This document shows positions 1 through 9,410 of a stretch of DNA of 64,000 bases, piece by piece. Position 1 is the stretch's first letter. The number at the start of each line of letters is the position of its first letter. A program made the translations under genes and the position numbers. The DNA lies in the NCBI GenBank assembly GCA_016721825.1, contig JADKHI010000002.1:1-64000 (forward strand), written 5' to 3'. This DNA is from Flavobacteriales bacterium. GTDB lineage: Bacteria; Bacteroidota; Bacteroidia; Flavobacteriales_F; PHOS-HE28. Under the pieces are notes generated by a model. That model was not told where the DNA came from and ran no database searches. It was given only the letters and a program-made list of their open reading frames with translations.

Positions 1-99
1 CAACAATCGCCCGCCGTGCTGCGGGAGCTGTCGGTGGATTGCGCGGTGGCGGATGCGGATGGAACAGCGAAAGAGGAGGACGAGCAGCGTGTCTTGTAG
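1..99 (+). CDS. 3' end of an unidentified gene (partial)
   Basis: An open frame enters from the left edge and stops at TAG 97-99. Its last residues are acidic (EEDEQRVL). Only 32 codons are visible, so neither the family nor the reality of the gene can be established. No promoter or terminator is visible after it. Confidence 0.25.
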   Translation, partial: QQSPAVLRELSVDCAVADADGTAKEEDEQRVL

Positions 100-199
100 C
101 GTGGTTTCCTCGAGCCCAGATCGGTTCGATGTTTTGACGGCGTGTGTCGCCATTGCGGTTGATGATGCGGCTGGAAGACGCCGGTCGGTCGCCCCGCCG

Positions 200-830
200 G
201 TGCTAGAGAAAGCCTAAGAACCCGGTTCCGCTTCACCAGCGCGGCTCTCCGCCACCCGGAGCAGGAAAGCCTTTGCCGTAAACGTTGGTCAAAGTGATCA
301 CGGAACGAGGCGTACTTACTGCTGCGTAAGCGCGTGGAGTAGACGTCCAGCAAACGCGAATGATGGTCGTTCAGCTGCCCCATACCTGCTCTACCAGGAA
401 TCGGCGCTCCACCATGTTGCCTGCGTTTTCGAAAGCAGGATGTAGAAGAGATCAGGTTCTCTTTCGCGGGTGGAAGAGCGTGATGGTATTCCCGGCATCT
501 CAAGAGTGCGTTCGCACTAGCGTGAAGGTGGGGAAGACGAGCGATCCGCCACCTGGCGTGCACTGCCAAGGGACCCTGCGTGCGATAGAGCACGGCGTTC
601 ACGCGCAACAACAGGTTCTTCGAACAGGAACGGCTTGAGTCGGGTAGTCGTCGCAACCGCTGTTGAAACCGGCCTGCTTGTCGGGGGGGTGTTAACGCGC
701 GGTGAGGAAGATGAAGGCCGCCAGTGGAGCGATGCTTCTGCCGTTCGCGGGCCACGCGAAACCGTCCATCTTGAGCTTATCCACGTCCAGGATGCACCCA
801 GGTGCGGATCACCGCCGTGAACTGTGCCAA
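200..830 (-). pseudogene. Decayed OmpR-type response regulator
   Basis: No intact frame remains, but motifs of a receiver plus winged-helix regulator can be read in shifting minus-strand frames. Near 810-700 is a stretch like ILDV.LPKMDGFA, the phosphoacceptor-loop region. Near 700-680 is FIFLTAR. Near 665-610 are GCDDY and KPFLFEE, with the conserved Lys. The C-terminal winged helix survives as a YSTRLR-like segment (about 350-320) and VYGKGF-like residues near 290-260. At least three frame changes and several stops are needed. It lies just downstream of a decayed sensor kinase, so the two were probably one operon. Decay may be biological or may reflect poor consensus sequence. Confidence 0.55.
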
Positions 831-949
831 AGGCCTCAGAATCCATCCGCGGCATGGTGCACGACCGAAACCTCCAGCTGGAACCTAAGTTCTCACGGCA
901 GGCCCCTCCATGTGCGGTTCTTCTCTCGACGATCGACCGGGTCCGCTCA

Positions 950-2431
950 GCCATGTGCCGGTTTCGGAAGAACAGTTCCGACCTCGACCCCACCCGAGGG
1001 GACACCGCGTTCAACGCGATGGTGACACCGTGGGCCATCACCACCTTGCGCGCGAAGTACGGGCCGATGCCAGCGCCTTTCACGGCGGTTTCGCGACCGT
1101 TGCTGCCGCGGAAGAACTTGTTGAACACCAGCGATCGCTCGCTGGCGAGGATGACCGGCCCGTTGTCCGCGAAGGTGATCCGCAGACCGCTCGATGTGTT
1201 ACGAGTGCCGATGTTCACGCCGGGGGCGCAAAGCCGTATCGGATCGCGTTGTCAACAGCGAATGGAACACATTGGTCAGGTAGGTCGCGTCCACGAGCGC
1301 AAGGGTCCGTGGCCTCGAAGGCGCAAGTCACCACCAACGGCCCCTCCCGGTCCAGCGCAGGTCGAAGCCGAGCGCAGGTCGCTTACAGCAGTTCGTACGC
1401 ATCGTGAGCTCAGTTCCAACGGTAGCGCCTCCTGGTCCAGCAGGCTCACGGACATCACCTTCTTCACGTTGGCCTACGTGCGTTCGTTCTCTTCACCGAT
1501 CGGCTTCCATCATGTGCGCATACTGTGCCTGCTGGTCCGGCCGCCGCAGTGTGTCCAATGCCAGCGAGATGTGCGTGAGCCGGTGTGTTGAACTCGTGGG
1601 TGATGTTGCTTACCAGGTCAGTTGCATCTGTGCCAACCGCTCTACAGGCCCACGCACCTTAAGCTCCTCCACGAGTGAACACCAGCACCGCGAACAGGGC
1701 CAGAAGACCCACAAGTAGGGTAGGGTCTCCGCAGAACCGCAGCAGTGAAGACCGGGCAAGTGCAGCACCACCACCCACGGCGCCACGTCAGGAGGCACGA
1801 TGGCCGAGCGCACCGATGAGGTGCATCAACAGCGGTCCGTGCGTTGGCGTTCGGAAGCGTATCCCTCGAAAGGGTGTCCATGATCGGCGCCACACCTAGC
1901 CCGCATCACCGGCATTTGCGAAAAACGTCTCCCGGAGCAATCGGGTGAAGCGCGCCACATCCACCAATTCCGCCGTCGCCGGCCACCTCGGCACAGAGCA
2001 GACCCCGGTCCGCGAACACACCCGGTGATGGGTGCTGTTGGTGTCGCTCGGGCTCTCCATGGGCAGCAGGAAGTTGAGGCGCACACATGTATCCGCATCG
2101 ACATGCGGGCACATCGGTCGGGAACCGTCGACGATCCAGCAACGTGTCGGACCAGCGGTGTGCACCCGGTATTGCGCGATGGTATCGCCGGTCGATAAGC
2201 GCTGCTCGGCGGGGCGTCAGTAGAACGCGGACCCACCGGGAAGGGCGTTCGGCAAACTCCACGCAACGCGCGTCGTCCCGCACCGGGCGGCAACGCTGTC
2301 AAGCGCGGCTGTGCCTGGCTCAAGAGGTCGGTACGCTCGCGCCGCAGGACAGTGCTCCGCAAGCAAAAGTAGGCCAGGAACAAGGCACTGAGTGCCAAGG
2401 TGATCCCAGGTCGACGCTCCATCCGCTTCAT
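950..2431 (-). pseudogene. Decayed sensor histidine kinase
   Basis: The remnant starts with a Met followed by a membrane segment (ITLALSALFLAYF, about 2410-2370). A second hydrophobic stretch lies near 1720-1660. A HisKA motif lies near 1610-1560 (LVSNITHEFNT then TPLTHISLALDTL across a one-base shift). An HATPase domain lies at about 1190-1000 (FADNGP, FNKFFRG, VKGAGIGPYFARK). The order is that of a two-TM sensor kinase, but stops, frame changes and altered motif residues (for example VKGAGIGPYFARK where VKGxGLGLYIARK is usual) run throughout. It cannot make a functional kinase as written. The adjacent decayed regulator supports a lost two-component pair. Confidence 0.6.
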
Positions 2432-2555
2432 CCTTTCAAGTATACGGGTCCGTTTCCACGAACGCCGAGCGTGAACATGGTTTAAGGATGAGTTAAGGAT
2501 CCTGCAACCGTTCCTGTGGGAGTGGGCCCGCAAGGAGACGAGCAGCGACCAATGG

Positions 2556-3423
2556 GTGACACCCGCGCTGTACATCCTGGCCCCCATTTGGGTGCTGATG
2601 ATGGTCGCGCTGCTCTGCATGACCGCCAGCGGCGGCTTCGACTGGATCCGGCTGAGCCGCACCAAGCTCTACATGCTCACTGTAGCTGCTGCGTTCGCAC
2701 TGGCGATGGCTTCCTACCTGTTCATCGGCCTGTACCTCCGCCCCGGCTTCACGCCGCGTGGCCTCTACAGTCCGTTCCTCTACCTCATCCTGTTCTCCAC
2801 CGTGCTGCTGGTGGTCGTGAGCTTGAACCAGAAGCTCGTGCCCGGAGTGTCCGTGCAATGGCTGCTTCGGCCATGGGCGTGGTTCACCGCCTTGAGCCTC
2901 GTTGGCAGCCTGATCTTCTCCGGCCAGTGGATCGCCAACAACGGTGGTCGCGGTCTGTCCGGCATCGCCATGCGGATCGTCGTCCTCTTGCCCGCGACCG
3001 AAGAAGAGCTCGCGCAGATCGATCGGCTCGATCCGAAAGACGATCTAGAATCGCTGCTCAGGCGGGCGACCAGGGATGAGAAACCGGCCGTGTGCGCGGC
3101 GGCCACTGCGCGCCTGCGTTCTGATCCGGAATTCCTGGAGCGCATGGCTACCATGCTCGACTCGGGCTATGCGGAACCTGCGCTGACGTTCTTGCGCGAT
3201 GCTGAGCTGACTCCTGCCGAAAGCCCGCTTCGCCCGCCCCGCGCTCAACGCCCTGGGGCGTTGGGTGAACAGTGCACCCGCGCCCAACTTCACGACGTCG
3301 GAACACATGCGGCGCGTACGGCGTTGGGGCGATGAGCTGTTCCGCGTTCTCCCGGAGAAGTTCGCCGGTACCGGCGTTGACTTCTCCGAGCAGCAGGCGT
3401 GGTATGAGGAGAAGATGAAATGA
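2556..3423 (+). CDS. Unknown membrane protein, frameshifted near its 3' end
   Basis: The protein has four clear membrane helices in its first ~145 residues, starting at YILAPIWVLMMVALL, LYMLTVAAAFALAMA, LYLILFSTVLLVVV and WFTALSLVGSLIF. A soluble, charged C-terminal part follows, rich in short helices and Leu/Arg. A frame change near 3240 is needed to reach an ending of FSEQQAWYEEKMK with a TGA at 3421-3423; without it the frame runs to 3335. The start is uncertain: GTG 2556 is the first candidate, but coding-like sequence (PFLWEWARKE) precedes it without an ATG. It lies 26 bp before the next unknown gene, with which it probably forms an operon. I do not recognise the family. Confidence 0.55.
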
Positions 3424-3449
3424 GCACGGTGGACCCACGAACGGACCGA

Positions 3450-4610
3450 TGACGACCGCCGATCCCTTCCACCAGCAGATCGCTGCGTTCCCTACGCCGC
3501 TGCGCGAACTCATTGAAGCCGAGATCCAGGCCGGTAATACCATCGTCGCCATCGAGAACGGTTTTCCCGCCGCGCCCTGCGGCGCCTCCGTCAAGCTGGC
3601 CAAGGCGGTCCGGACCTGAACGCCGGAGATCGGTGGGCGAAGTCGTCTTCTACGCGCGCAACAATTCCTCCTACGCGGGCGAGTTCACCACCGAACAGCG
3701 GCATTTCTTCGTGCTCGAACCGCCGTTGCCGCCTGAACCCGAGCCGGACATGGACGCCATCCGCAAAGCGCTCGAGCCGAAGCCGGATGCGTTGTCACAG
3801 CTCGCTCAGCGCGAAGCGCGCCCGGGCCCGGAGGTCGGTCGTTCGCTGATGCAGGAGCTTGTTGCGGCGGCCAACACACGACCCACCACCACCCCGAAAG
3901 GCGCGCTGACGTCCGTGGAAACCGCCACCAGCGCGAAGCGCCTGCTGCATTTCCGCGACCACCGTCCGCCGCACGCGATCCAGTTCGCGTTGGAACGGGA
4001 CCTCATGACCCTCTTCGCGATCTCCATGGAGAACGAGCGCTTGATCATGACCGCCAGCGCCAAGATTGTCGGCGCGCGGTATGACATTGAGCTGCGCTTC
4101 GAGGCGGCGATGCCGCTCCAGAATTGCTATTCACTGCGCGTGGAGACATCGTGGACCGATGCGGCGGCGACGCATCACGACTATTACCGCAAGACAGCGG
4201 CCAGTTGGTTCGAACACTGGACACGCGATCTCCAGCCTGCCGATCCACCCGACGTGGCCGATGCCGATGCGCCCGAACGCTATCAAGCGATCTGCCTCGC
4301 GTCGTTGAACGCAGAGGCGCATCTCGACTCCGTGTCCGCATTGCAACAAACCATTGTGGCAGCGATGAAACGCGGCGGACGTTTCACCACATCAAGCAAG
4401 GAAGGCGACACGAACCTCCGTTGGAGCGGCAACCACTTCGTGCGCACCGATGTCGGCGACTACCCGGATCACCGAACGTTCGCCAGCGAGGCGGAATTCC
4501 TGGACATGCTGCGGAAATTCTACGACTGGGAGACGTCGAAGAACGTCTATCCCGAAAAGGTCTCTGACCTGGTGGCGTGGAAACTGATCCTGCGCTTGCT
4601 CCGCACCTAG
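3450..4610 (+). CDS. Unknown protein, one frameshift near codon 55
   Basis: The gene starts at ATG 3450 (MTTADPFHQQ) with a short N-terminal part containing NTIVAIENGFPAAPCGA. A shift near 3610-3635 leads into the main frame (VGEVVFYARNNSSYAGEF), which runs to TAG 4608-4610. A Pro/Glu-rich linker (PPLPPEPEPD) separates the two halves. There is no signal peptide or membrane segment. The C-terminal half is mixed alpha/beta with several Trp/Tyr. Its last ~20 codons recur as a stray fragment at 11226-11291. It follows the 4-TM gene closely. I do not recognise the family. Confidence 0.55.
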
Positions 4611-4716
4611 TGTGACATCCTGTCGTCAGGAGAACTGAGGGGCCGGCGTCACCGACAACGCGTGGCCTTCAGCGCCGCGTGAAGCACGGATCGTGAACCT
4701 CCCCGCGTTCCGCGTG

Positions 4717-4724
4717 TATTTTAC
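4717..4724 (+). promoter_or_regulatory. Possible -7 promoter element
   Basis: TATTTTAC lies 11 nt before the ATG of the secreted protein at 4728. This is close to the Bacteroidota TAnnTTTG element and its usual distance to the transcript start. If used, the transcript would begin at or next to the start codon. No purine-rich ribosome binding site is present. Confidence 0.35.
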
Positions 4725-4727
4725 CGC

Positions 4728-5609
4728 ATGCGATCGCTGATGCTTCTGGCTTCGGGCATGTGTGTGGGGTGGGCACAGGCTGCTACACGCAGCGTCCACA
4801 TTACCGGCACGGCGGAGAATACCCAGAGCTGGGAGATCACCGGCTACTGCACGGCCATGGTCGTCAGATCCACGGAACTGCCGCAACACGGCGTGGTTTC
4901 GACCAGGCCGCAGCTGATGGTGGACCTGAAGACCGGCAGCTTCGAAGGCGAGATCGAATGTGAGGTAATCCGCAATGCCCACGGCCGCTGGGTGGATCTC
5001 CACTTCGTGGGCTTCTCCTACCTGTTCACGGCTTATCCTGAAATGGTGGTTCGTGTTCCCTATGCCACGCGCATCGACCTGGGGTCGTTCGCCTGGAAGC
5101 CGAGCCACTACCGCTGGAAGAACGGCGCCTTGGTGATCGATACCGCCGTGCCACGGGATACCGTGATCGGCGACCGTTTCGGCACGCACGTACGCATCAG
5201 CCCGATCAACCCCGCACCGGACGACACCGTGCACTTCGCGTTCACGTGGGAGAACAGCGGCCAACCTCACCAGGCCAGCATGGGTGGCCTCTACATGAAG
5301 GACTGCTGCACCCACCTGTGCGACTTCACCTTCGCGGTGCGCACGGATACGGATGTGTACGGTGAAAGTTGGCCGCACCACGTCACGCTCTACCTGCCGC
5401 CGAAGCTCGCCGAAGGCCGCTACCGCATCCGCCAAGTGCCCGCGCCAGGCGCGAACCTCCGCGATGTGGACTTCCTGCTGGGGAAGGAGCTGTACTTCAC
5501 GGTGGGGGAGCGGGGAGCCGTAGCGTCCTGCCAGAAGTTGGTGACCAACGCCGCCAAGTGCCCCTGTAGAAGGCGAAGGTCCTGGGGACGAGGACCTATA
5601 TATGGGTAG
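4728..5609 (+). CDS. Secreted protein of unknown function
   Basis: 293 residues with a signal peptide (MRSLMLLASGMCVGWAQA), so probably exported. The body is beta-rich and contains paired cysteines (KDCCTHLCDF, about residues 192-201), which fits a periplasmic or surface protein. The C-terminal part (LPPKLAEGRYRI ... GANLRDVDFLLGK) is repeated as an orphan fragment at 7355-7535. The tail segment QKLVTNAAK is repeated at 12809. Compared with that second tail, this copy reads CPCRRRRSWGRG where the fragment reads YPVEKAKGVATK, so the last ~20 residues here look frameshifted. No family is recognised. Confidence 0.6.
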   Translation: MRSLMLLASGMCVGWAQAATRSVHITGTAENTQSWEITGYCTAMVVRSTELPQHGVVSTRPQLMVDLKTGSFEGEIECEVIRNAHGRWVDLHFVGFSYLFTAYPEMVVRVPYATRIDLGSFAWKPSHYRWKNGALVIDTAVPRDTVIGDRFGTHVRISPINPAPDDTVHFAFTWENSGQPHQASMGGLYMKDCCTHLCDFTFAVRTDTDVYGESWPHHVTLYLPPKLAEGRYRIRQVPAPGANLRDVDFLLGKELYFTVGERGAVASCQKLVTNAAKCPCRRRRSWGRGPIYG

Positions 5610-5695
5610 TATACGTAAGCTTTAGGAAGCAGGGTTACGCCGAAGGTTCCAACCCCAAGGCCATCGACCATAGATGCTGCCGCAACTGTGGCGCC

Positions 5696-6052
5696 ATGTG
5701 GTCCACTATGAGCCGAATGTGGTCCAAGATTTCAGAAGAGTTGCCCAAGTGTTCAGGAAACTGGTCCAGCATTTCAGAGAAGTGGTCCAAGATTTCAGAA
5801 GAGTTGCCCAAGAATTCAGGAAAGTGGACCAACATTTCGGAAGAGTTGCCCAAGAGTTCGGGAAAGTGGTCCAACATTTCAGAAGAGTTGCCCAGGAGTT
5901 CAGGAAACTGGTCCAACATTTCAGAGAAGTGGTCCAACACTTCAAAAGAGTTGTCCAAGAGTTCAGAAGAGTGGTTCAACATTTCAGGAAAGTGGTCCCA
6001 GATATCAGCGATGTTGCCCAACATTTCTCAAGAGTGGTCCCTGAATTCCTGA
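5696..6052 (+). repeat. 17-unit 21-bp tandem repeat, open in several frames
   Basis: Seventeen consecutive 21-bp units run from 5696 to 6052. Two unit types recur (roughly aagtggtccaacatttcagaa and gagttgcccaagagttcagga), giving a loose 42-bp higher-order pattern. Because 21 is a multiple of three, every frame is a heptad repeat. Open frames are 5696-6052 (+, KWSNISE/ELPKSSG units, beginning at an ATG and ending in TGA at the array boundary), 5674-6057 (+, VVQHFRR/VAQEFRK units), 5635-6024 (-, MLDHFPE/LLGNSSE units) and 5706-5945 (-). It may encode a coiled-coil protein or may be a non-coding minisatellite. Start and stop codons matching the array ends favour the 5696 frame, but only weakly. 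Confidence 0.8.
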
Positions 6053-6059
6053 CTTAGAC

Positions 6060-6530
6060 CCGGACATCTTCATTCAAGCTCGATCTCTTCATGGTGTTCT
6101 GTTCGGATCCACTTCGGTCGGTTTGCCTTTTCGGCCCCTTGGCATTCGGCAGCTCGGTGATCCAGGTCAAATGGCTAGAGGCGGATCAAGGCGCGGCAGG
6201 AGTGGTCGGTGGCCGGCAGGCCAAATGGCGCTCAGGCGGTACCAAGTTCCTTGACCTCGGCTCATAGGCCAGCAAGCCAACAGGCTCAGAAGCCCCAAAG
6301 CCAACAAGCCAGAAGCTCAGCGTCCGCTCAGCCATAGGCCATTGGGCTCACAAGCTCACAGGCTCAGAGGCCAGCAAGCCAACAGGCACAAAAGCCAACA
6401 AGCCAGAAGCTCAGCGTCCGCTCAGCCACTAGGCCTTTAGGCTCAAAGGCTCAGAGGCCATCAAGCCAACAGGCCCACAAGCTCAGAGGCCTAGAAGCCA
6501 ATAGGCCTTAGGCTCAGAGCCCATCGGCCA
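6060..6530. repeat. Low-complexity repeat zone without a gene
   Basis: No credible gene is seen. From about 6230 the sequence is built from short words such as gctcagaggcc, gccagcaagccaacaggc and aaagccaacaagcc. A 38-bp stretch beginning aaagccaacaagccagaag occurs at 6297-6334 and again at 6391-6428. A preceding 18-bp word occurs at 6268 and 6370. The pattern suggests an imperfect duplication of about 95-100 bp grown from smaller repeats. Unit spacing is irregular, so this is not a CRISPR array. Confidence 0.7.
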
Positions 6531-7334
6531 TCAGCTCCAGACCTCCTGCAGGGTGCTCCGCAGCAGACCGTCCAGCTTCTGTGTGTCGGCGTCCGTTGCG
6601 GCGCGGGGCTCGGGTGGATGGGCGGCATAGTGCGCCAGGCGATCCTCGATCCAATCGTGCAGCGCGGCCACGCGGGGGCCACGACCCAGCTCACCGCCGC
6701 TCATCTTGTCGCGCAGCAGTTGGTCCACGGCGCCGCGCACCGGTCCATCGGGCATCAGGTGATCCAACAGGCGGTGGAACTCCATGGGGGCCATGGTGCC
6801 TGTGGCCCCGATCCAATCACAGGCCATCAGCGGGCGCAGCACGTAGAGGTACTTCTTCAGCCGCACTTCCTCGTTCTGGAGGTAGTGCGCGTGGTTACGC
6901 TTGCCCATGCTCAGGTAATGGTGCATCACGGAGACCGGGCTGAAGAAGCCCTCGGACAAGGTGCGCAGCCCATCGGCCGTGGTGTATTGTTCGCGGTAGT
7001 TCAGCGGGCTGCGCAGCCACTCCAGCAGCGGCGGGTTGCTCTTGCGGAACAGGCGCAAGGCCTTGCGCAGGTCCCAGTAAGCCAGGTCGATGTCCATGGG
7101 CAGCATCTCCTCGATCACATCGCGCTTTTCATCGATGCTTAGGTACCACTCCGGGCGGTGCACGTAGATGAAGCGGACATCCCAATCGCTATCCGGACTG
7201 GCGAAGCCCCAGGCGCGGCTGCCGCTCTCCACCGCGAGCAGCACCTTCACGTCGTAGCGCTGTTCGGCTTGCGATAGGGCATCCACGATGGCGCGGTGGA
7301 TGGGGGCGGGGATGTTCGGATGTGCAAGAGACAT
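6531..7334 (-). CDS. Predicted nucleotidyltransferase (RlaP/YcgL-type)
   Basis: 267 residues, intact. The N-terminal half carries the DNA-polymerase-beta-like signature GSRAWGFASPDSDWD (about residues 37-51), with two metal-binding acids and a later acid in MDIDLAYWDL. The segment VRFIYVHRPEWYLSI is typical of the family annotated as predicted nucleotidyltransferases, PF10127 (RlaP, an RNA-repair-associated polymerase-beta-fold group). Substrate unknown; cytosolic. It stands alone between the repeat zone and a duplicated gene fragment, with no RNA ligase next to it, so a role in RNA repair is not supported by context. Confidence 0.8.
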   Translation of the reverse strand: MSLAHPNIPAPIHRAIVDALSQAEQRYDVKVLLAVESGSRAWGFASPDSDWDVRFIYVHRPEWYLSIDEKRDVIEEMLPMDIDLAYWDLRKALRLFRKSNPPLLEWLRSPLNYREQYTTADGLRTLSEGFFSPVSVMHHYLSMGKRNHAHYLQNEEVRLKKYLYVLRPLMACDWIGATGTMAPMEFHRLLDHLMPDGPVRGAVDQLLRDKMSGGELGRGPRVAALHDWIEDRLAHYAAHPPEPRAATDADTQKLDGLLRSTLQEVWS

Positions 7335-7354
7335 GGCGCGAAGATCGGTGGGGA

Positions 7355-7535
7355 AGCCGCACGTGTAAGCTGGCCCACCACGCCACGCTCAACTTACCAC
7401 CGAAGCTCGCCGCCGGCCGCTACCGCATCCTGCAAGTGCCCGTGCCGGGCGCGAACCTCCGCGATGTGGACTTCCTGCTGGGGAAGGACCCGTACTTCAC
7501 GGTGGGGGAGCGGGAGGCCGTAGAACTGCAATACC
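7355..7535 (+). pseudogene. Fragment duplicating the C-terminal part of the 4728 gene
   Basis: In frame, the sequence reads LPPKLAAGRYRILQVPVPG, then NLRDVDFLLGKDPYFTVGER. It is closely similar to the C-terminal part of the secreted protein at 4728-5609 (LPPKLAEGRYRI, NLRDVDFLLGKELYFTVGER). No start or upstream domain accompanies it, and it runs out before the next gene at 7613. It is a gene shard left by duplication, not a functional gene. Confidence 0.75.
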
Positions 7536-7612
7536 CTACCGGTGGGCGGCGATGCCGACCGTCCGTTTCTTTGGTAAGGTCTTGGGCGTCGTCCACTCTT
7601 GATCCTCAATGC

Positions 7613-9096
7613 ATGATCCGATCCTTACCCTTCGCCTTGGCCGCACATGTGCTCACGGTCACCAGCTACGGCCAGGCCGGAACGCTTGATCCATCCTTCG
7701 GTGCGGGCGGCATCGTGGAGACCGTCGCCAGCGCAACGGGCTCGCAGAGCAACGCGGTGGCCGTGCGGACCGATGGCAGGATCCTGCTCGCAGGCACCCG
7801 GAACGTGACCGGCGGATCGGAAGGCGCGATCGTGCGGTACTTGAGCGACGGGGCGGTGGATCTCTCCTTCGCCCTGAACGGCTACTTGTTCACCTCCAAC
7901 GGAGGTACGCTCGCTTGGGTCGATATCGCACTGCGGCCCGATGGCAAGATCGTCGTGGTAAGCATCGCGGATGCGAACCATGATCCCATCCTGGCACGCT
8001 TCCACATGGATGGTTCGCCGGACTCCACGTTCGGGATCGACGGTACCGCACCGCTGGTACACTCACCCTCGGCCATGGTGCTGGATGCCGACGGCATGAT
8101 CCTGGTGGTGGGCAACACCGCCACCGAGCACGTGATCGGCCGCTACATGGAAGATGGCTCCCCGGACCTTGCTTTCGGCAGCGGTGGTTCCGTCGTGAAC
8201 GGCTTGGGCGCTGACGTGGCCCTCGGCACTTCGCTGGTGGTGCAGGACGACGAGAACATCCTCGTCGCGGGATCGAGCACGATCGCCGGTGAAGAGAACG
8301 TGACGGTGACCCGCTATACACCAACAGGCTCCGTTGATGCAGGCTTCGGTACGGGCGGCACGGTGACCACCAGGGAATGCGGCAGCACCACTGAGACCGC
8401 TGAAGGCATCGCGGTGCAAGCCGATGGCAGGATCGTGGTGGGCGTGGACTATGAGATCGGCTTCGTGGTGCTGCGTTACCTGGCGGATGGCACGCTGGAT
8501 CCGGCGTTCGGTGTGGATGGTCAGGTGTACACCTTCGTGGGCGAGAACCAGAGCTATGTGAAGGACATCATCGTGCAGCCCGATGGCGCCTTGCTCGTGG
8601 GCGGTCGCGCCCTTTCAGAATTCCGGGTGGGCCTTCGCTGCGGCGCGCTACCTCAGCGACGGATCGCTGGACCCTTCCTTCGGCAGTGCAGGCATCGCCA
8701 TCACCTCCACCTTCGGTGTGAGCTATTGGCCCAATGACATGGCGCTGCAACCCGATGGTCGCCTGGTGCTGGCCGGTTGGCGGCAATTCTCCAGCGACCG
8801 CTTCTGCATGATCCGCTACTTCACGGACCTCACAACAGCCCTGCCGGATGCGGCCACCGCGCAGGTGGAAGCGATCCTGTGGCCGAACCCGGCTACCGAT
8901 CGGGTGCAGGTGTCTGGTTCCGCCGGACCGTATCATTATGACGTGATGGATGCGTATGGCAGAACAGTGCTGGCCGGCAGCAGCTCAGGCGAGCGCACCG
9001 TGGATGTTTCCGCGCTGGTACCCGGAACCTATGTGCTCTGCTTGCGGTCGCTCGGTGCCGTGTCGGCGCGACGCGAAGTTCGTGAAGGATCGGTAG
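7613..9096 (+). CDS. Delta-60 repeat T9SS-secreted protein, two frameshifts
   Basis: The start at ATG 7613 gives a signal-peptide-like N-terminus (MIRSLPFALAAHVLTV). At least six Delta-60 (beta-propeller-like) repeats follow, each with a GTLDPSFG.GG / QPDGRIL(V)AG pattern. The frame breaks near 8620 at a CCC run (gcgccctttcag); removing one C restores FQNSGWAFAAARYL. The rest runs through a C-terminal sorting-like domain (ILWPNPATDRVQV ... YVLCLR). A second shift near 9055 gives the expected basic T9SS ending KFVKDR and stop TAG 9094-9096; otherwise the frame ends at 9107. Both breaks are consistent with consensus errors. Predicted exported and surface-bound, function unknown. Confidence 0.75.
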
Positions 9097-9126
9097 CGGA
9101 TCACTGAACATTCAACTATCCGGTCC

Positions 9127-9391
9127 CCTCCGCTCACCCATGCACCCGCCAGGCGATGGCCCGAGTAGCGTAGCGCATCTCCACCGGCCCGTGGGGACTT
9201 GTGGCATCCAACAGCGCGTCCAACGCTTCGAGGAAAGCCGGGATGTCGGCCACACCATGCTTCACGTACGAGCTGCTCAGCGCCAGGTTGCCCACACGTT
9301 CGCGGGCCATGCGCACGGAGTGCATGAACGCACGGACTTCCGCATGCCGCGCTCGCTCACGGACGGCGTTGATCGTTCGGCCTGCGCGCTC
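9127..9391 (-). pseudogene. Methyltransferase fragment A (C-terminal third)
   Basis: This 265-bp stretch is highly similar to 11990-12252, the 3' part of the intact SAM methyltransferase gene. It encodes SSYVKHGVADIPAF, then DATSPHGPVEMRYATRAIAW and the HG end. The similarity stops abruptly at gcctgcgcgctc (9391), just before the neighbouring peptidase gene. No catalytic domain is present, so it cannot be functional. Confidence 0.85.
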
Positions 9392-9410
9392 CGCTTCCTG
9401 CTATTCCCGG

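Noticed and set aside
5696..6052. CRISPR array
   Set aside because: The 21-bp units are directly adjacent with no spacers, and no cas genes are present.
6230..6530. CRISPR array or integration site
   Set aside because: Repeat lengths and spacing are irregular, and spacers would themselves be made of the same words. No integrase is nearby.
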